Below are positions 20,258 through 31,006 of a stretch of 64,000 bases of DNA, piece after piece. The stretch is from Ctena decussata (lineage: Eukaryota; Mollusca; Bivalvia; Lucinida; Lucinidae). Under the pieces are notes generated by a model. That model saw nothing but the letters and a program-made list of their open reading frames with translations. It had not been told where the DNA came from and searched no databases. The position numbers and the translations under genes are program-made. Numbering within the stretch: position 1 is the stretch's first letter; every line of letters starts with the position of its first letter. The stretch lies in assembly GCA_963989385.1 (NCBI GenBank), contig OZ022511.1, forward strand, positions 24,794,503 through 24,858,502. The letters are read 5' to 3'.

Positions 20258-20890
20258 TTAGTAAATTGGCGGTCCCAGTTTATAGTTACCATGGTGCCCA
20301 CGCAGAAAATAAGGTTCACTGGCACCTTGCTGAGAAATGAGCCCTCGAAAAGGGGGCTCAAAGTTTTGATTTGCTGGCTTTTGAATTTTCTCATTCACTT
20401 TTTCACCTGTGTTGCTTTCCCATATTTCACTATCAACGATTTGTTTAATCTCATTTACAATCCCTTGCAGAGTTTCTGTTGTTGAATTGCCACCATTGCC
20501 CGTTCCACTCGTTACTTGTTGAGTGTCCTTTAAACTTTCAGAACTTCGTTTATCTACGGGAATATCCAGCGTATGAAGACAGGTGAATCCAATGATTTTA
20601 CTGCGATCACAATGAGACTTTACCGGGTAGCACCTCCCCGTAGAATGAACTATTTTGCTTGGAGTGCTCAAGTCCAGATCCAAACAATGTTCTTTAGCAA
20701 CTGGATTTAGAGCAACGTAATATTTGGAACCAAGTGGTGCACGAGGATTCTTCTTGTAGTACCAGGGGCAAGTTGACAAGGTATTGGGATATGCTGAGTT
20801 CCTTCCTCGCCAGAACGTCTTCCATTCGCTTGTTACAGACTTCTCGTTTATGGATAAGCAGACCTGGGGTAGCGACAAAGTGAGAAAAAT
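20258..20890 (-). CDS. Secreted cysteine-rich protein with CPWYY domain and Pro/Gly tail, paralogue 1 (IL-17-like, tentative)
   Basis: About 210 residues from an exon that follows a strong acceptor (CCATACTTTTTTCAG read on the minus strand). In order: hydrophobic signal-like start IFLTLSLPQVCLS; domain with TCPWYYKKN, HCLDLDLST, GRC, HCDRSKIIGFTC; TLDIPVDKR ending in Lys-Arg; a polar linker with the sequon NST; and the tail PPFRGLISQQGASEPYFLR...LGPPIY. CPW.Y and II/VVG.TC resemble IL-17 family signatures, but spacing between cysteines does not match a standard IL-17 knot, so the family call is a guess. The frame could be extended upstream to an ATG at 20929, but that ATG belongs to a palindromic repeat. 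The shared acceptor in the paralogue at 33057 favours a separate short first exon, not found. Probably extracellular. Confidence 0.75.
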   Translation of the reverse strand: MFLTLSLPQVCLSINEKSVTSEWKTFWRGRNSAYPNTLSTCPWYYKKNPRAPLGSKYYVALNPVAKEHCLDLDLSTPSKIVHSTGRCYPVKSHCDRSKIIGFTCLHTLDIPVDKRSSESLKDTQQVTSGTGNGGNSTTETLQGIVNEIKQIVDSEIWESNTGEKVNEKIQKPANQNFEPPFRGLISQQGASEPYFLRGHHGNYKLGPPIY

Positions 20891-20926
20891 CTGAAAAAAG
20901 TATGGTAAATTAAGTGGTAGATAGAG

Positions 20927-21006
20927 CATGGTTTGTCCGCCTGTACGGAAAGATAATCCACGAGCTTTAGCGAGTGGATTATCGACCGTACAGGCAGACG
21001 AACCAT
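20927..21006. repeat. Palindromic repeat ATGGTTTGTCCGCCTGTACGG
   Basis: The 80-bp hairpin has left arm GGTTTGTCCGCCTGTACGG plus GATAATCCAC and right arm GTGGATTATC plus CCGTACAGGCAGACGAACC, with loop GAGCTTTAGCGA. A half copy (loop and right arm) sits at 47401-47445. It supplies the ATG that lengthens the adjacent secreted-protein frame. Confidence 0.85.
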
Positions 21007-21127
21007 ATACATGTAGCACGATGCCCAGTGTAGACCGTGCATGTAACGAGGTATCTCATGCCAAAAAAGATGTGAGTATCTGGCGATTGTGCTATAACTC
21101 ATGATAATGTAATGCATACCATATTTG

Positions 21128-22830
21128 TTGTTAAAAGATACCTGACATATTTTGAAATATAACTTTGCTGTTAAAAGACACATGGCATAATTTGAAATTT
21201 ATCTTTGCTGTTAAAAGACACATGGAATAATTTCTGTAAAAAGACACATGGCATAATTTGAAATTTGTCTTTGCTGTTAAAAGACACATGGAATAACTGC
21301 TGTTTAAAGACACATGGCACAATTTAAAATTCATCTTCGCTGTTAAAAGACACATGACATGATTTGAAATTTATCTTTGCGGTTAAAAGACATATGGTAT
21401 AATTTCTGTAAAAAGACACATGTCATAATTTAAAATTTATCTTTGCTGTTAAAAGACACATGGCACAATTTAAAATTTATCTTTGCTGTTAAAAGACACA
21501 TGACATGATTTGAAATTTATCTTTGCTGTTAAAAGACACATGGAATAATTTCTGTAAAAAGACACATGGCATACTTTAAAATTTATCTTTGCTGTTAAAA
21601 GACGCATGGCACAATTTAAAATTTATCTTTGCTGTTAAAAGACACATGGCATAATTTGAAATTTACTTTGCTGTAAAAGACACCTGGCACAATTTTAAAT
21701 TTATCTTTGCTGTTAAAAGACACATGGCATAATTTGAAATTTATCTTTGCTGTTAAAAGACACATGGCAATTTGAAAATTTATCTTTGCTGTTAAAAGAC
21801 ACATGGCATAATTTGAAATTTATCTTTGCTGTTAAAAGACACATGGAATAATTTCTGTAAAAAGACACATGGCATAATTTGAAATTTGTCTTTGCTGTTA
21901 AAAGACACATGGAATAACTGCTGTTTAAAGACACATGGCACAATTTAAAATTCATCTTCGCTGTTAAAAGACACATGACATGATTTGAAATTTATCTTTG
22001 CGGTTAAAAGACATATGGTATAATTTCTGTAAAAAGACACATGTCATAATTTAAAATTTATCTTTGCTGTTAAAAGACACATGGCACAATTTAAAATTTA
22101 TCTTTGCTGTTAAAAGACACATGACATGATTTGAAATTTATCTTTGCTGTTAAAAGACACATGGAATAATTTCTGTAAAAAGACACATGGCATACTTTAA
22201 AATTTATCTTTGCTGTTAAAAGACGCATGGCACAATTTAAAATTTATCTTTGCTGTTAAAAGACACATGGCATAATTTGAAATTTACTTTGCTGTAAAAG
22301 ACACCTGGCACAATTTTAAATTTATCTTTGCTGTTAAAAGACACATGGCATAATTTGAAATTTATCTTTGCTGTTAAAAGACACATGGCAATTTGAAAAT
22401 TTATCTTTGCTGTTAAAAGACACATGGCATAATTTGAAATTTATCTTTGCTGTTAAAAGACACATGGAATAATATCTGTAAAAAGACACATGGCATAATT
22501 TAAAATTTATCTTTGCTGTTAAAAGACACATGGCACAATTTAAAATTCATCTTTGCTGTTAAAAGACACATGACATGATTTGAAATTTATCTTTGCTGTT
22601 AAAAGACACATGACGTAATTTGAACTTAATCTTTGCTGTTAAAAGACACATGGCATAATTTGAAATTTATCTTTGCTGTTAAAAGACACCAAGCATAATT
22701 TGAAAGTTACCTTTGCTGTTAAAGGACACATGGCATATTTTGAAGTTAATCTTTACAGTTTAAAAAGGCATGCCAAGTTTGAAATTTACCTTTGCTGTTA
22801 AAAGACACATGCAAGACAATAAAAGAAGAA
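21128..22830. repeat. Satellite of about 40-bp units with a 621-bp higher-order repeat
   Basis: The unit is CTTTGCTGTTAAAAGACACA followed by TGGCATAATTTGAAATTTAT, with shortened units containing TTTCTGTAAAAAGACAC. Landmarks recur exactly 621 bp apart: GAATAACTGC at 21291 and 21912, CATATGGTAT at 21391 and 22012, CACATGGCAATTTG at 21761 and 22382. The minus-strand frames reading MCLLTAKINFKLCHVSFNSK are translations of the unit, not genes. The array lies upstream of the secreted-protein exon, possibly within its first intron. Confidence 0.95.
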
Positions 22831-23300
22831 AGGTTACAATGTTCTATATAAGTTATGCTTTTTCAAGTTCACTACGATGATCGGCGTTAACATGTGCTCG
22901 TAGCTATTAATGCGGGGCTGAAGACGAAAGTTTTTCATGAATATTTTACTTTGGCTTTTGGTTAAAAACGTCTATGTTTTGTGCAAATCAAAAATCCTTA
23001 AGATATACTATAGCATATCGTCAAATCTCACCGTTAGAAGAGAACTGGTCATATCCATAATCATAGTATCGCCTAAATCGTGTCGTCATTTTTGTTTATG
23101 ATTTATATACAGTATTTTCCGGAACAAAGCTTAATCTACGAAGTCCGGGAAAGAGCATATTTTCCGTTGCATGATCTTTTAAAGTGTTCCATGATCAAAA
23201 TAAAATTGATAATATTTTTAATAATAATACGCCTTTTTTTTGTCGGAAACTTGCGATTAAAAACGTGTTTATGTGGGCCACGTTATCTGCAAAAACGCGT
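22831..23300. other. Intergenic, nothing recognised
   Basis: AT-rich sequence with a short frame at 23080-23307 that shows no domain or splice support. Confidence 0.5.
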
Positions 23301-23307
23301 CTTATAG

Positions 23308-23384
23308 CACTTGCGAACAGTGAAGACTCTGGTCAGCTTGCGCATCCACGCAGTCTGATCAGAGTCTTCCCTGTTCGCACAAAG
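23308..23384. repeat. Hairpin related to families A and C
   Basis: TGCGAACAGTGAAGACTCTG pairs with CAGAGTCTTCCCTGTTCGCA, and the middle carries CAGCTTGCGCATCCACGCAG. Confidence 0.7.
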
Positions 23385-23739
23385 ACTATGGACCCTAAGT
23401 TAGAATTGTATATGGTGGATGAAAGGCAAGACTGGTCCCATATATTTCTGAACGTGTCGAAAGGTTTATTTTATCGTGACTTATTTCATGACCAAATTCA
23501 AGATGAGGGACACAACCGTTTTAATCCTAATATGACTAACTAATCTTTAAAATTCATAAAGACAAATATTGAAAACAATAAAAAAAAAAAAAGATAAAAC
23601 AAACTTTGTTTAAATTGTCATGCCAATTGTGTTTCAGTTATACCGTACCAATTGTATGTATTGGGACAAAGTAAAATTGTGCGCATTGATATATTTCTGG
23701 CATATATAATGGGACAGCATAAAATTGTACTGATATATA

Positions 23740-23815
23740 TTGGACGGACACTCGGCGCCAAGTGCGTGCAACTATGATTACGTACCGCTGAGCCACTTGG
23801 GGAACGTCGTTAGAA
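23740..23815 (+). repeat. Dispersed repeat GGACGGACRCTCGGCGCC
   Basis: TTGGACGGACACTCGGCGCC and the following bases resemble 41255-41345 and, inverted, 61286-61365. Function unknown. Confidence 0.5.
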
Positions 23816-23861
23816 GAATTGAACTGGACTGAACTGAATTGTATTTATATTTTTGACACAT

Positions 23862-24065
23862 CACAGCCCCGGTATCTCTGTAGGTTTAGCGCTGGCCTGC
23901 TGATCTAGCGGTCCTGAGTATGAGCCCCGCTGTAGGCGGAATCTTTTCAATCGTAAACGGGGTTCCATTGCACACATCCTTTCATTGTTACCCACCCATC
24001 GTCCTGATATGACTGAATAACTGTAACAAAGAACGTAAAATTGCAGGTCATCCGTCCATCCACGT
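23862..24065 (+). mobile_element. SINE-like repeat copy
   Basis: GTAGGTTTAGCGCTGGCCTG, AATCGTAAACGGGGTTCC, TTTCATTGTTACCCACCCATC, ATATGACTGAATAACTGT and GTAAAATTGCAGGTCATCCG follow the order seen at 10925-11290 and 40565-40735. Confidence 0.6.
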
Positions 24066-24330
24066 AATTCTTTAGTAAGTCTGATTGTGGTCTATGAAAA
24101 TTATGAAACGATTGTGATGTGAAACCTCTGGCTGAGTGGCCAAAGCCCATACGCTTATCAGACTGCTATGAACAGTTTGATCTGGGTTTAGACTGGTGTA
24201 CCTTGTATGATGTCCCAATACTTAACATTTCACGGTATCTGTTACATGTAATAGTGGGTTCGTGCTCATTTATTGTTTCCAACAAAGATTTCATTATTAA
24301 TTAAAACCATGCCCTCAAAATAAACAAAGA

Positions 24331-25902
24331 TAGAACCAAAAAAGTTAGGGATCAAATATTTGACTAAGGCTTAAATCATGAAAAATAAAATTACCCAAAA
24401 ACAATTTTCTTCTGTTCAATACAGCTGTCAAATCGGCACAGAACTGCGTGAAAAATATTGGAATCGGATCACGTGACACACCAGTAGAAACAAATAAACA
24501 GATATACCCCTAAAACTGAAGTGGAAATTGGCAGCACCACAAAATTGAATGTCCGTGATTCTTGGCTTTATCCATGCAAAACCATTGCCAGTGCTCATCA
24601 ATATCTCTAGGGGTCTGAATAACTGCATGACAACTAGTCGATATACTTTTGGTAAAGCGCTAGAGGCTCATTTGGGGACTCGTTTGCCATTTTTCATGAA
24701 AGGCCTGAATTAGTCCTCCAGGGGGTTCCTGAAGCCTCTGGTAATTAGAATTGCTGTTTTGTAACATCTGTCAAGCATGTTCAATCAGATTTAAAACTTG
24801 TCCATACGGACGATAGTCTCTGTCCCAAGCTACTGGTTCATGACAATAACGCTGAGAGGACGCGCATTGTTTGTGCATCAAATGATTTAATCGGTCAATT
24901 TCAGCGAAAACGGTTGGAAACAGACTTTACATAGCTAATTTCCTTACTTGCACGCTGGTAATGAGACCAGGATGAATGCGATTCCATAGAAATGCGATGC
25001 GATAGTCGGCAAAATGTGACACAAATTGGCAGCTGGGTCATTGGACCCATGTTCTTTTCACAGATGAGTCCAGATTTGAATGCAAATACCCACGATGATG
25101 GGAGAAGGGTGTGACGCCGTCGTGTAGACAATGAATTAAATCGTGTTGCGGAATATGACATGTCTCGAGGAGGGTGGGTGATGTCTCGAGGAGGGTGTGT
25201 GATGGTGTGGCGCGGTATCTGGATTGGCAGCTGTGTGGTCTTGCGCATGCCAGACAGAGGTGATCTGATTGGTGTTCGAGCTAGGAATGACACGTTTTAT
25301 CCAATTACGAGACCGTATGCTGAAGTTTTTGGCGATGACATCATCGAATTACAGGGCAAATGTGGTGGACCAGTACCTAGCGACAGAAACAAACGCCTGC
25401 ATTGACATGTCAGGTTGATCTAAAATCCAGATCAGCTTCAAATCCGACTGAACATTCTTTGGACATGTTACACCGACAATCCTGATCACGAGAGGCTTTC
25501 TGAAACTCAGGGAGAGCTCATTCAGGCTTTTTGTGAAAAATGGCAAGCGAGTCCCTAAATAGGGCCTTTCGAAATTTACCAGAAGCATACCGAGTGGCTG
25601 TCATGCGTTTATTCAAGCCCTTGGAGGTCACACTGAGAACTGAAAATGATTTTGCATTGATAAAGCCAAAAATAATGGACATTCAGTTTTGTGTTTATGC
25701 CAGGTTTCACTTTGATTTTAGGGGTATGCTTGTTTATTCATTTCTGCTGGTGTGTCATGTGATCAGATTCCAATATGTGTCGTGCAGTCTTGTGAAGCAT
25801 TGGTAGATGTATTCAATAGAAGAAAATGATTTTTTGAAAGTTACTTTTTTCGATATAAAAATTTCAGTTTAATGTTTGATCCTTAACTTTTTTGGTCCAG
25901 TA
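24331..25902 (+). pseudogene. Dead Tc1/mariner transposase with inverted duplication of its 3' half
   Basis: Plus-strand remnants of a Tc1-family DDE transposase: FTDESRF at 25057-25077, DDGRR followed by an in-frame TGA where the family has Trp, VMVWRGI at 25199-25219, then TFYPITRPYAEVFGDD and NPTEHSLDM. A 21-bp direct duplication encodes MSRGGWV/MSRGGCV just before VMVW, and a frame change separates the FTDESRF and VMVWRGI blocks. The end AACTTTTTTGGTCCAG is mirrored at the left as GAACCAAAAAAGTTA, with TA on both sides. The left 24331 to about 24880 is an inverted copy of the right 3' coding half, so the locus is palindromic at its flanks. It cannot encode active enzyme. Family transposases normally run about 340 residues. 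Confidence 0.85.
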
Positions 25903-26004
25903 TATGATGGGACTGATTAAACTATTTTATGACGCAACAACCAATCAAACATATCCAAACGATTTATGCAATAGATTTATTTATACAAAAGACAAGACAA
26001 AGAC

Positions 26005-26052
26005 AGGTGTTTACAATGAACGATGAAAAGCCATTGAACTTGCACATACATA
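26005..26052 (+). repeat. 48-bp direct repeat flanking a MITE, left copy
   Basis: GGTGTTTACAATGAACGATG through TTGCACATACAT reappears nearly unchanged at 26279-26326, on the other side of the MITE at 26053. Confidence 0.85.
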
Positions 26053-26278
26053 GGGCCCGGTTGTTCAAAACTAACAACGTCGTTAGTTAACGAGACATTA
26101 AAATTCAAACGTTTTATATCTCAAATACGCCAATATTTTCTGTTAAAAATATGAAAAGCTTCTCACATATTTTCAACAAAAAATATCAGCGTATTTGGCT
26201 ATAAAGTCGCAAAACACTTAATAAGTTGACCTCTTAACAAGATCGTTAGGCTAACGATGCTTTGAACAACTGGGCCTA
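26053..26278. mobile_element. MITE family D (GGGCCCGGTTGTTCAAAAC), copy 1
   Basis: The left end GGCCCGGTTGTTCAAAACTA and right end TTTGAACAACTGGGCC are inverses. The arms include AACAACGTCGTTAG and CTAACGATGC. TAG lies on each side, consistent with a 3-bp target duplication. Confidence 0.8.
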
Positions 26279-27204
26279 GGTGTTTACAATGAACGATGAA
26301 AAGCCATTGAAATTGCATATACATGTATTGGAACACAACCCTTGCCCCATCAGACCAGTCCGACTCCTATAAGATCAGTTAGAGCTTCCGACTCCGGATG
26401 TTTTTTTTTTTTTTTTTTTTTGTTAGATCTCCTAGCCCCCGGGCTCATCAGAAGTTGTTGGGTAGATATCCAAGCCCACAGACGCGTCGTACAATATTGA
26501 TTTCAGTTGTTTTTACTTTCTAATCATCCCTTGTTTTTCTCTATTGTTTCCAGTCCTAGAATTGCCATTAAAATTGGGAAATTGCTTTGATTTCTGGGGG
26601 CGTTGCCCCACAGACCCCTCTTTGTTAACTTCATAGCACAAAACTTTCAGCCATTTTATTAAATGGCATTCATGTATAATGTGACTCTAGCAGTAAGTAT
26701 TTATCAAACTTTTTAAAGTGCGAATAAAGTATGTTTGGGCATATGATTGGGCTAGAAAAAAAACTTAAATTCCTAATGTTAGCCCTAAAACTGCAAAAAT
26801 AGCCCTAATTTTTGGCCAAAATATTCCTAATTTAAGGCCATTTTTTGCCAAACTCATACAGGGATGTTTGTATCTGTACCTTAGATGAAGAGAGTACCAT
26901 GCTCCAGGCACTGGTTTGCAAAAGCAAGCTAAACCATGCCCTTAGCCTGGTTACAGACAGCACAATGGTCTTTTTGTGAGAAAAAAGGATGTAAAATTAC
27001 TGATGTGGGTAAAAAAAAAAGGATGTTAAGGATAAGTAAACAAGGATCTGATAGTTCAGCCTATAAAATTTAAAAAAAAATAACCTGTTTGAGTTAGTTT
27101 GTAAAAAAATAAATAAATTAGCTCCCTCAAGGTGAAAAAAAGAAAAAGAAATCGAGGCCAGTAAAATAAAATGTCCTGTCTCCATCAAGAATACCAGCCC
27201 CCCT

Positions 27205-27235
<31 letters not shown>

Positions 27236-27440
27236 AGAATGGTCGGTCCCTTACAGGCAAACTCATTTGTCCGTAGCTGAGAATAAGGAAGCGCCTGGGC
27301 GACACTGGGTAATTGCAGCGACTTTAAGCACAGAGCACAGAGGCAAGCACTTTAAACATGCCATGCATGAGCAAAACTTACATTCTGGCAAGAAGGTGCC
27401 TTTTTGTATCGAATAGGGCTTCCTTCGAATAAAGCTACTC
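26279..27440. other. Repeat-poor intergenic DNA with homopolymers
   Basis: Contains the right copy of the 48-bp direct repeat (26279-26326), a T run at about 26401-26421 and a C run at 27198-27233. Frames across the C run (poly-Pro or poly-Gly) are artefacts. No gene seen. Confidence 0.6.
27198..27233. repeat. Poly-C tract
   Basis: About 35 C with one T. Similar tracts occur at about 32087-32104, 42144-42163 and, as G, at 29298-29308, 32156-32167 and 59282-59292. Confidence 0.95.
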
Positions 27441-27902
27441 CGTGAGCTCTATTCGTATGAATACAGCTACGGTGTTTTATCCCTCACTTTGGAGTAGTCA
27501 GTTAGGGCATATTGGTTTGGGCCTGTCCGTCAGTCTGTCCCTCCGTCCGTCCGTTGGCATCTGGGAAACTCAAGAACCGCTAATGCTAGGATTTCAAAAT
27601 TTCATATGTGGCATGTACATGATCAAGAATGGGGCCGTAACATTTTCCTCCGCCGGTCTTGTAGGAGTTATGCCCCTTTTCCGACTTTGGCATTTTATAT
27701 TGGAACAACCTTGTGAACAAAATATCTGAAGAACCGCTTATGCTAGGATTCCGATATTTGCATACAGTTACAGACCAATGTGTAGATGACTTGATTGATT
27801 TTCGGTTGAGTTATTCCCCTTTTTCGGACAAATGCATTTTGTATAGAACAAGCTTGTATCTGAAGAACCGCATAAGCTAGGATCATTATAATATAATAAT
27901 AA

Positions 27903-28463
27903 TGAGCCGCGACACGAGAAAACCAACAATGTGGACGTGCGTCCAGCGCAGACTCAGATCAGCCTGGGCATACGCCCAGTCTGATCAGTGTCTTCGCTGT
28001 CCGCATGAAGGTACAGTGCAAAAATAAACGGTAGATTTTACGGTAAAATAACTGGCAACCAGCTGCCAGTCCTTTTACCGTTATTTTTACGGACGCCCGT
28101 AAAAGTTGCAGGAATCATCAAGCAGAGTGGGGCAGAAAAGAGCAGATGTCGTTTTGGTTAGATAGCCCCTCAACAATACAAAGTTATTTTCGAGTGCGCC
28201 AAGTTAACATAAAACTTCCATTTCGTGATTTCCAACAATGTCTTACAGGCAAAAACCCGTAAAAATAACGGTAAAAGGACTGGCAGCCGGTTTCCAGTTA
28301 TTCTACCGTAAAATCTACAGTATTTTTTACAGTGTAGCTTAGACCCTTAGCTACCCTTTAAGCGCTAAGCGAAGAGTCTGATCAGGCTGGGCGAATGTCC
28401 AGACTGATCTGAGTCTGCGCTGGGCGCACAACCACATTGTTGGTTTTCTCGTGTCGCGGCTCA
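27903..28463. mobile_element. MITE family A, copy 3, split by a nested element
   Basis: The left part 27903-28013 and right part 28334-28463 together make one ordinary family A element: GAGCCGCGACACGAGAAAACC to TTCTCGTGTCGCGGCTCAT. The 323 bp between are a foreign insertion with a GTA duplication. Confidence 0.9.
28014..28333. mobile_element. Nested MITE with about 75-bp inverted ends (ACGGTAGATTTTACGGTA)
   Basis: Left CAGTGCAAAAATAAACGGTA, GATTTTACGGTAAAATAACTG and CTGCCAGTCCTTTTACCGTT are mirrored at the right by AACGGTAAAAGGACTGGCAG, CAGTTATTCTACCGTAAAATC and TTTTTTACAGTG. GTA lies on both sides (28011-28013, 28334-28336). From memory, similar ends occur in fish genomes. Confidence 0.85.
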
Positions 28464-28593
28464 TATTTTGCTTGCAGGTTTAAACCGAAGTGTGGAATAA
28501 CTGATTAACTGTTGAGATTACTTCGTAAAAATTTGTGGTGTTTTTTCAGACACAAGGATTTTATATAGAAATAACCTTGTGAACAAAATATCT

Positions 28594-28773
28594 GGGCCCG
28601 GTTGTTCAAAACTAACGATATCGTTAGTTAACGGTTCGTTAACATTTCAAATGTAAATATCTCAAATATGCCAATATTTTTTGGTGTATTTGGTCCTAAA
28701 GTCATGAAACACTTAACGAGTTGACCTCTTAACGAACTCGATAGGCTAACGATGCTTTGAACAACTGGGCCCT
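28594..28773. mobile_element. MITE family D, copy 2
   Basis: GGCCCGGTTGTTCAAAACTA to TTTGAACAACTGGGCC, flanked by CTG on each side. Removing it with one CTG restores AAAATATCTGAAGAACCGC, the intact host unit seen elsewhere in the array. Confidence 0.9.
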
Positions 28774-29999
28774 GAAGAACCGCATAAGCTAGCATTTTCA
28801 TACAGTAACAAACCGAGGTGTAGATGTAGTGATTAACTTTTGAGCATATTTCGTAGTGTTTTTTTTTTTTTTTTCAGTTTAATTATTGACCTTTTCGGGC
28901 ATTTGTATAAGAACAAGCTTGTGGACAATATAGCTGAAGAACCCCTTTAAGCTATGAACTTTATATTGGCATACATAGACATAGACATAGATAACTTTAT
29001 TCACTCAAGACATGTATGACATATGAGGATTTATATAACACAAACACACCATTTTGAAAGCAGCAGGTAGACTGATGTAGGCAATTCTAATAGGTGAGAG
29101 CCCTCGGTCGGCGAGAGATCAGAGTTATGAATAAAAAAAAAGGATTATCCATTACCCCATAACAGAGAACATATGTTCATGGTTAAAAGATTATCAACAC
29201 AAACCCCTCGCCCACCAAGGGCTACCACAGTTTTTCTTAGGTAACAAATGAGAACAACGGACAGTTTGCAGGGGGATGGGGAAAGTGTGTGTGTGTGGGG
29301 GGGGGGGCATACATATATAAACCCAAACTAAGAAGTAGATGAACTGATTAACTGTTGAGCCTATTATTTTATAAATTTTCGGTTCAGCTATTTCCCTTTT
29401 TCGGACAATTTTTTATAGGAACAAGCTTGTGAACAAAATATCTGACGAACCGCTAAAGCTGGTTCCTTATATTCAGTATACAGTTACTGACTAAGATGTA
29501 CATGAACTACTTTTTGAGCATACATGTATTTCGTAAATTTTCGGATGAATTATTGCCCTTTTTCGGACATAGGCATTTTGTATAGGAACAACCATGTGAA
29601 CAAAATATCTGAAGAATCGCTTATGTTAGGATCTTTGTATTTTGCAAACAGTAACACACTAAGATTTTGTTGAACTGATTTATTTTTTAGCATATATTAT
29701 GAGATGACCTTCTAAAGAGACAAGTATACGCTTGGGGGCGTAGTGTTTCATAAACACATTTTCTAACTGTAGCTGTATTCGTAGACAAACATGTGCCGCT
29801 ACGAATACCGCTACTGTTACACAAATTATGACATGATGGTTTTAGTGCCGGATGGGAAAGTAAGTTAGCTTCGAAACCGTATGTACAGATGCTCAGGCTG
29901 ATATAACTAGTTACTGTTATCACAAGCCCTAAACCCGAATTTTCCATTGCCGGCTTCAGACTATTTTGTGATTACAGGCCTCTAGAAAATTTTGGGATC

Positions 30000-30021
30000 T
30001 CAGATATTCAGAGATAGTTTG

Positions 30022-30075
<54 letters not shown>

Positions 30076-30187
30076 AGAGAAATCGTAAGATATTACCCCT
30101 CATAAGAACCGTCTCGCTGAGACGGTTTTAAATGAGGCTCACGGAAAAATACCCTTAAAATATCTCTATACCCTCTTATCTAGAGCA
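30000..30187. mobile_element. MITE family B copy containing a (CT)n run
   Basis: Core CATAAGAACCGTCTCGCTGAGACGGTTTTAAATG, right arm ATATCTCTATACCCTCTTATC plus TAGAGC. The left arm is interrupted by (CT)n at 30025-30073. Confidence 0.7.
30025..30073. repeat. (CT)n microsatellite
   Basis: About 24 uninterrupted CT units. Confidence 0.95.
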
Positions 30188-31006
30188 TTGAATGAACTTT
30201 GCATTGATAGTTATAAGGCAAGGGAAGGGATGGTGTCTGTTGTTTCAAGGCCACGCATTTTCCTTTTTCGTACCAACCGATCCAAAATGGGAACAGCAAT
30301 TTTCAAGCTTATATTAACTCTTATGGTAATTGATGACGTCACAAAATGTTTCACTTCACTTAAACATTTTTAAGTATCTAAGTATGTATTTCTATCTGCG
30401 TGTTCAGTGGTTATTTTGGACCTCTCAAGTGAATTATGAGACACTTGAGTTGAAAAACAGCGCCGTGGAGTATCTAAGCTAACAAAACGACAACCAACTT
30501 TGTCAACTGGAATTTATAAGTCTCATCTAAATTTGGATTTAATCTCAAAATTTGGAATACGGAATTAACGCTGCTAATCCATTTGATATGAATAGGTCTA
30601 AATATTTGGTTCCGTTTACGTATGGTGCTTAAAAACGAATTTTTAGCATATTTTTGCAGCGCCCTCCAACCAGTTAGTTATGAATATGTTGTTGCTTTGG
30701 AGATTCCACATTAAAAAACATGGATTATGTAATCTTAATTATCCAATGGCGTTCCAGTATTATATCTAGACCCTCCGGATTTGAATGCGGAATACAACAT
30801 AAGCTTAGATTTATGGGTTTGATCATTTTGACTATTAAAGAAAACGTTTCCCCTTCCTTAAGAAACTTGTATTACGATTCGTTCCGTATAAGGTATATAT
30901 ATTTTAATCCACTACAATGCCTAAGCAATTCGTTTTGATATTATCAGCGGTTTTCTAGGGATGGACTTGAAGCTCGTTTCTTTAACGGTGAGTTTATCTT
31001 TTTACT
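30188..31006. other. AT-rich intergenic DNA, nothing recognised
   Basis: Short frames at 30188-30373 and 30720-30938 lack domains, splice sites or repeats that would support them. Confidence 0.55.

Larger units (their letters stand above)
27500..29690. repeat. Degenerate array of about 130-200 bp units, interrupted by MITEs
   Basis: A GTCCGTCAGTCTGTCC head at about 27525 is followed by units with GAACAAAATATCTGAAGAAC CGCTTATGCTAGGAT, at about 27715, 28590/28773, 29430 and 29598, and by GTTATGCCCCTTTTTCGGAC-like stretches. MITE A (27903) and MITE D (28594) are inserted in it. Same general style as the 9412 element. Confidence 0.65.

Noticed and set aside
21131..22531. Minus-strand repetitive proteins reading MCLLTAKINFKLCHVSFNSK
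   Set aside because: They are translations of the 40-bp satellite in successive units, with no codon-level constraint, and stop wherever a unit is short.
25540..25806. Independent 88-residue gene MASESLNRAFRNLPEAY...
   Set aside because: It covers the decayed Tc1 3' coding end and terminal arm; the same words appear on the minus strand at 24428-24628 because of the inverted duplication.
27171..27416. Proline-rich protein across the C run
   Set aside because: The proline run is a homopolymer C tract; flanks have no coding support.
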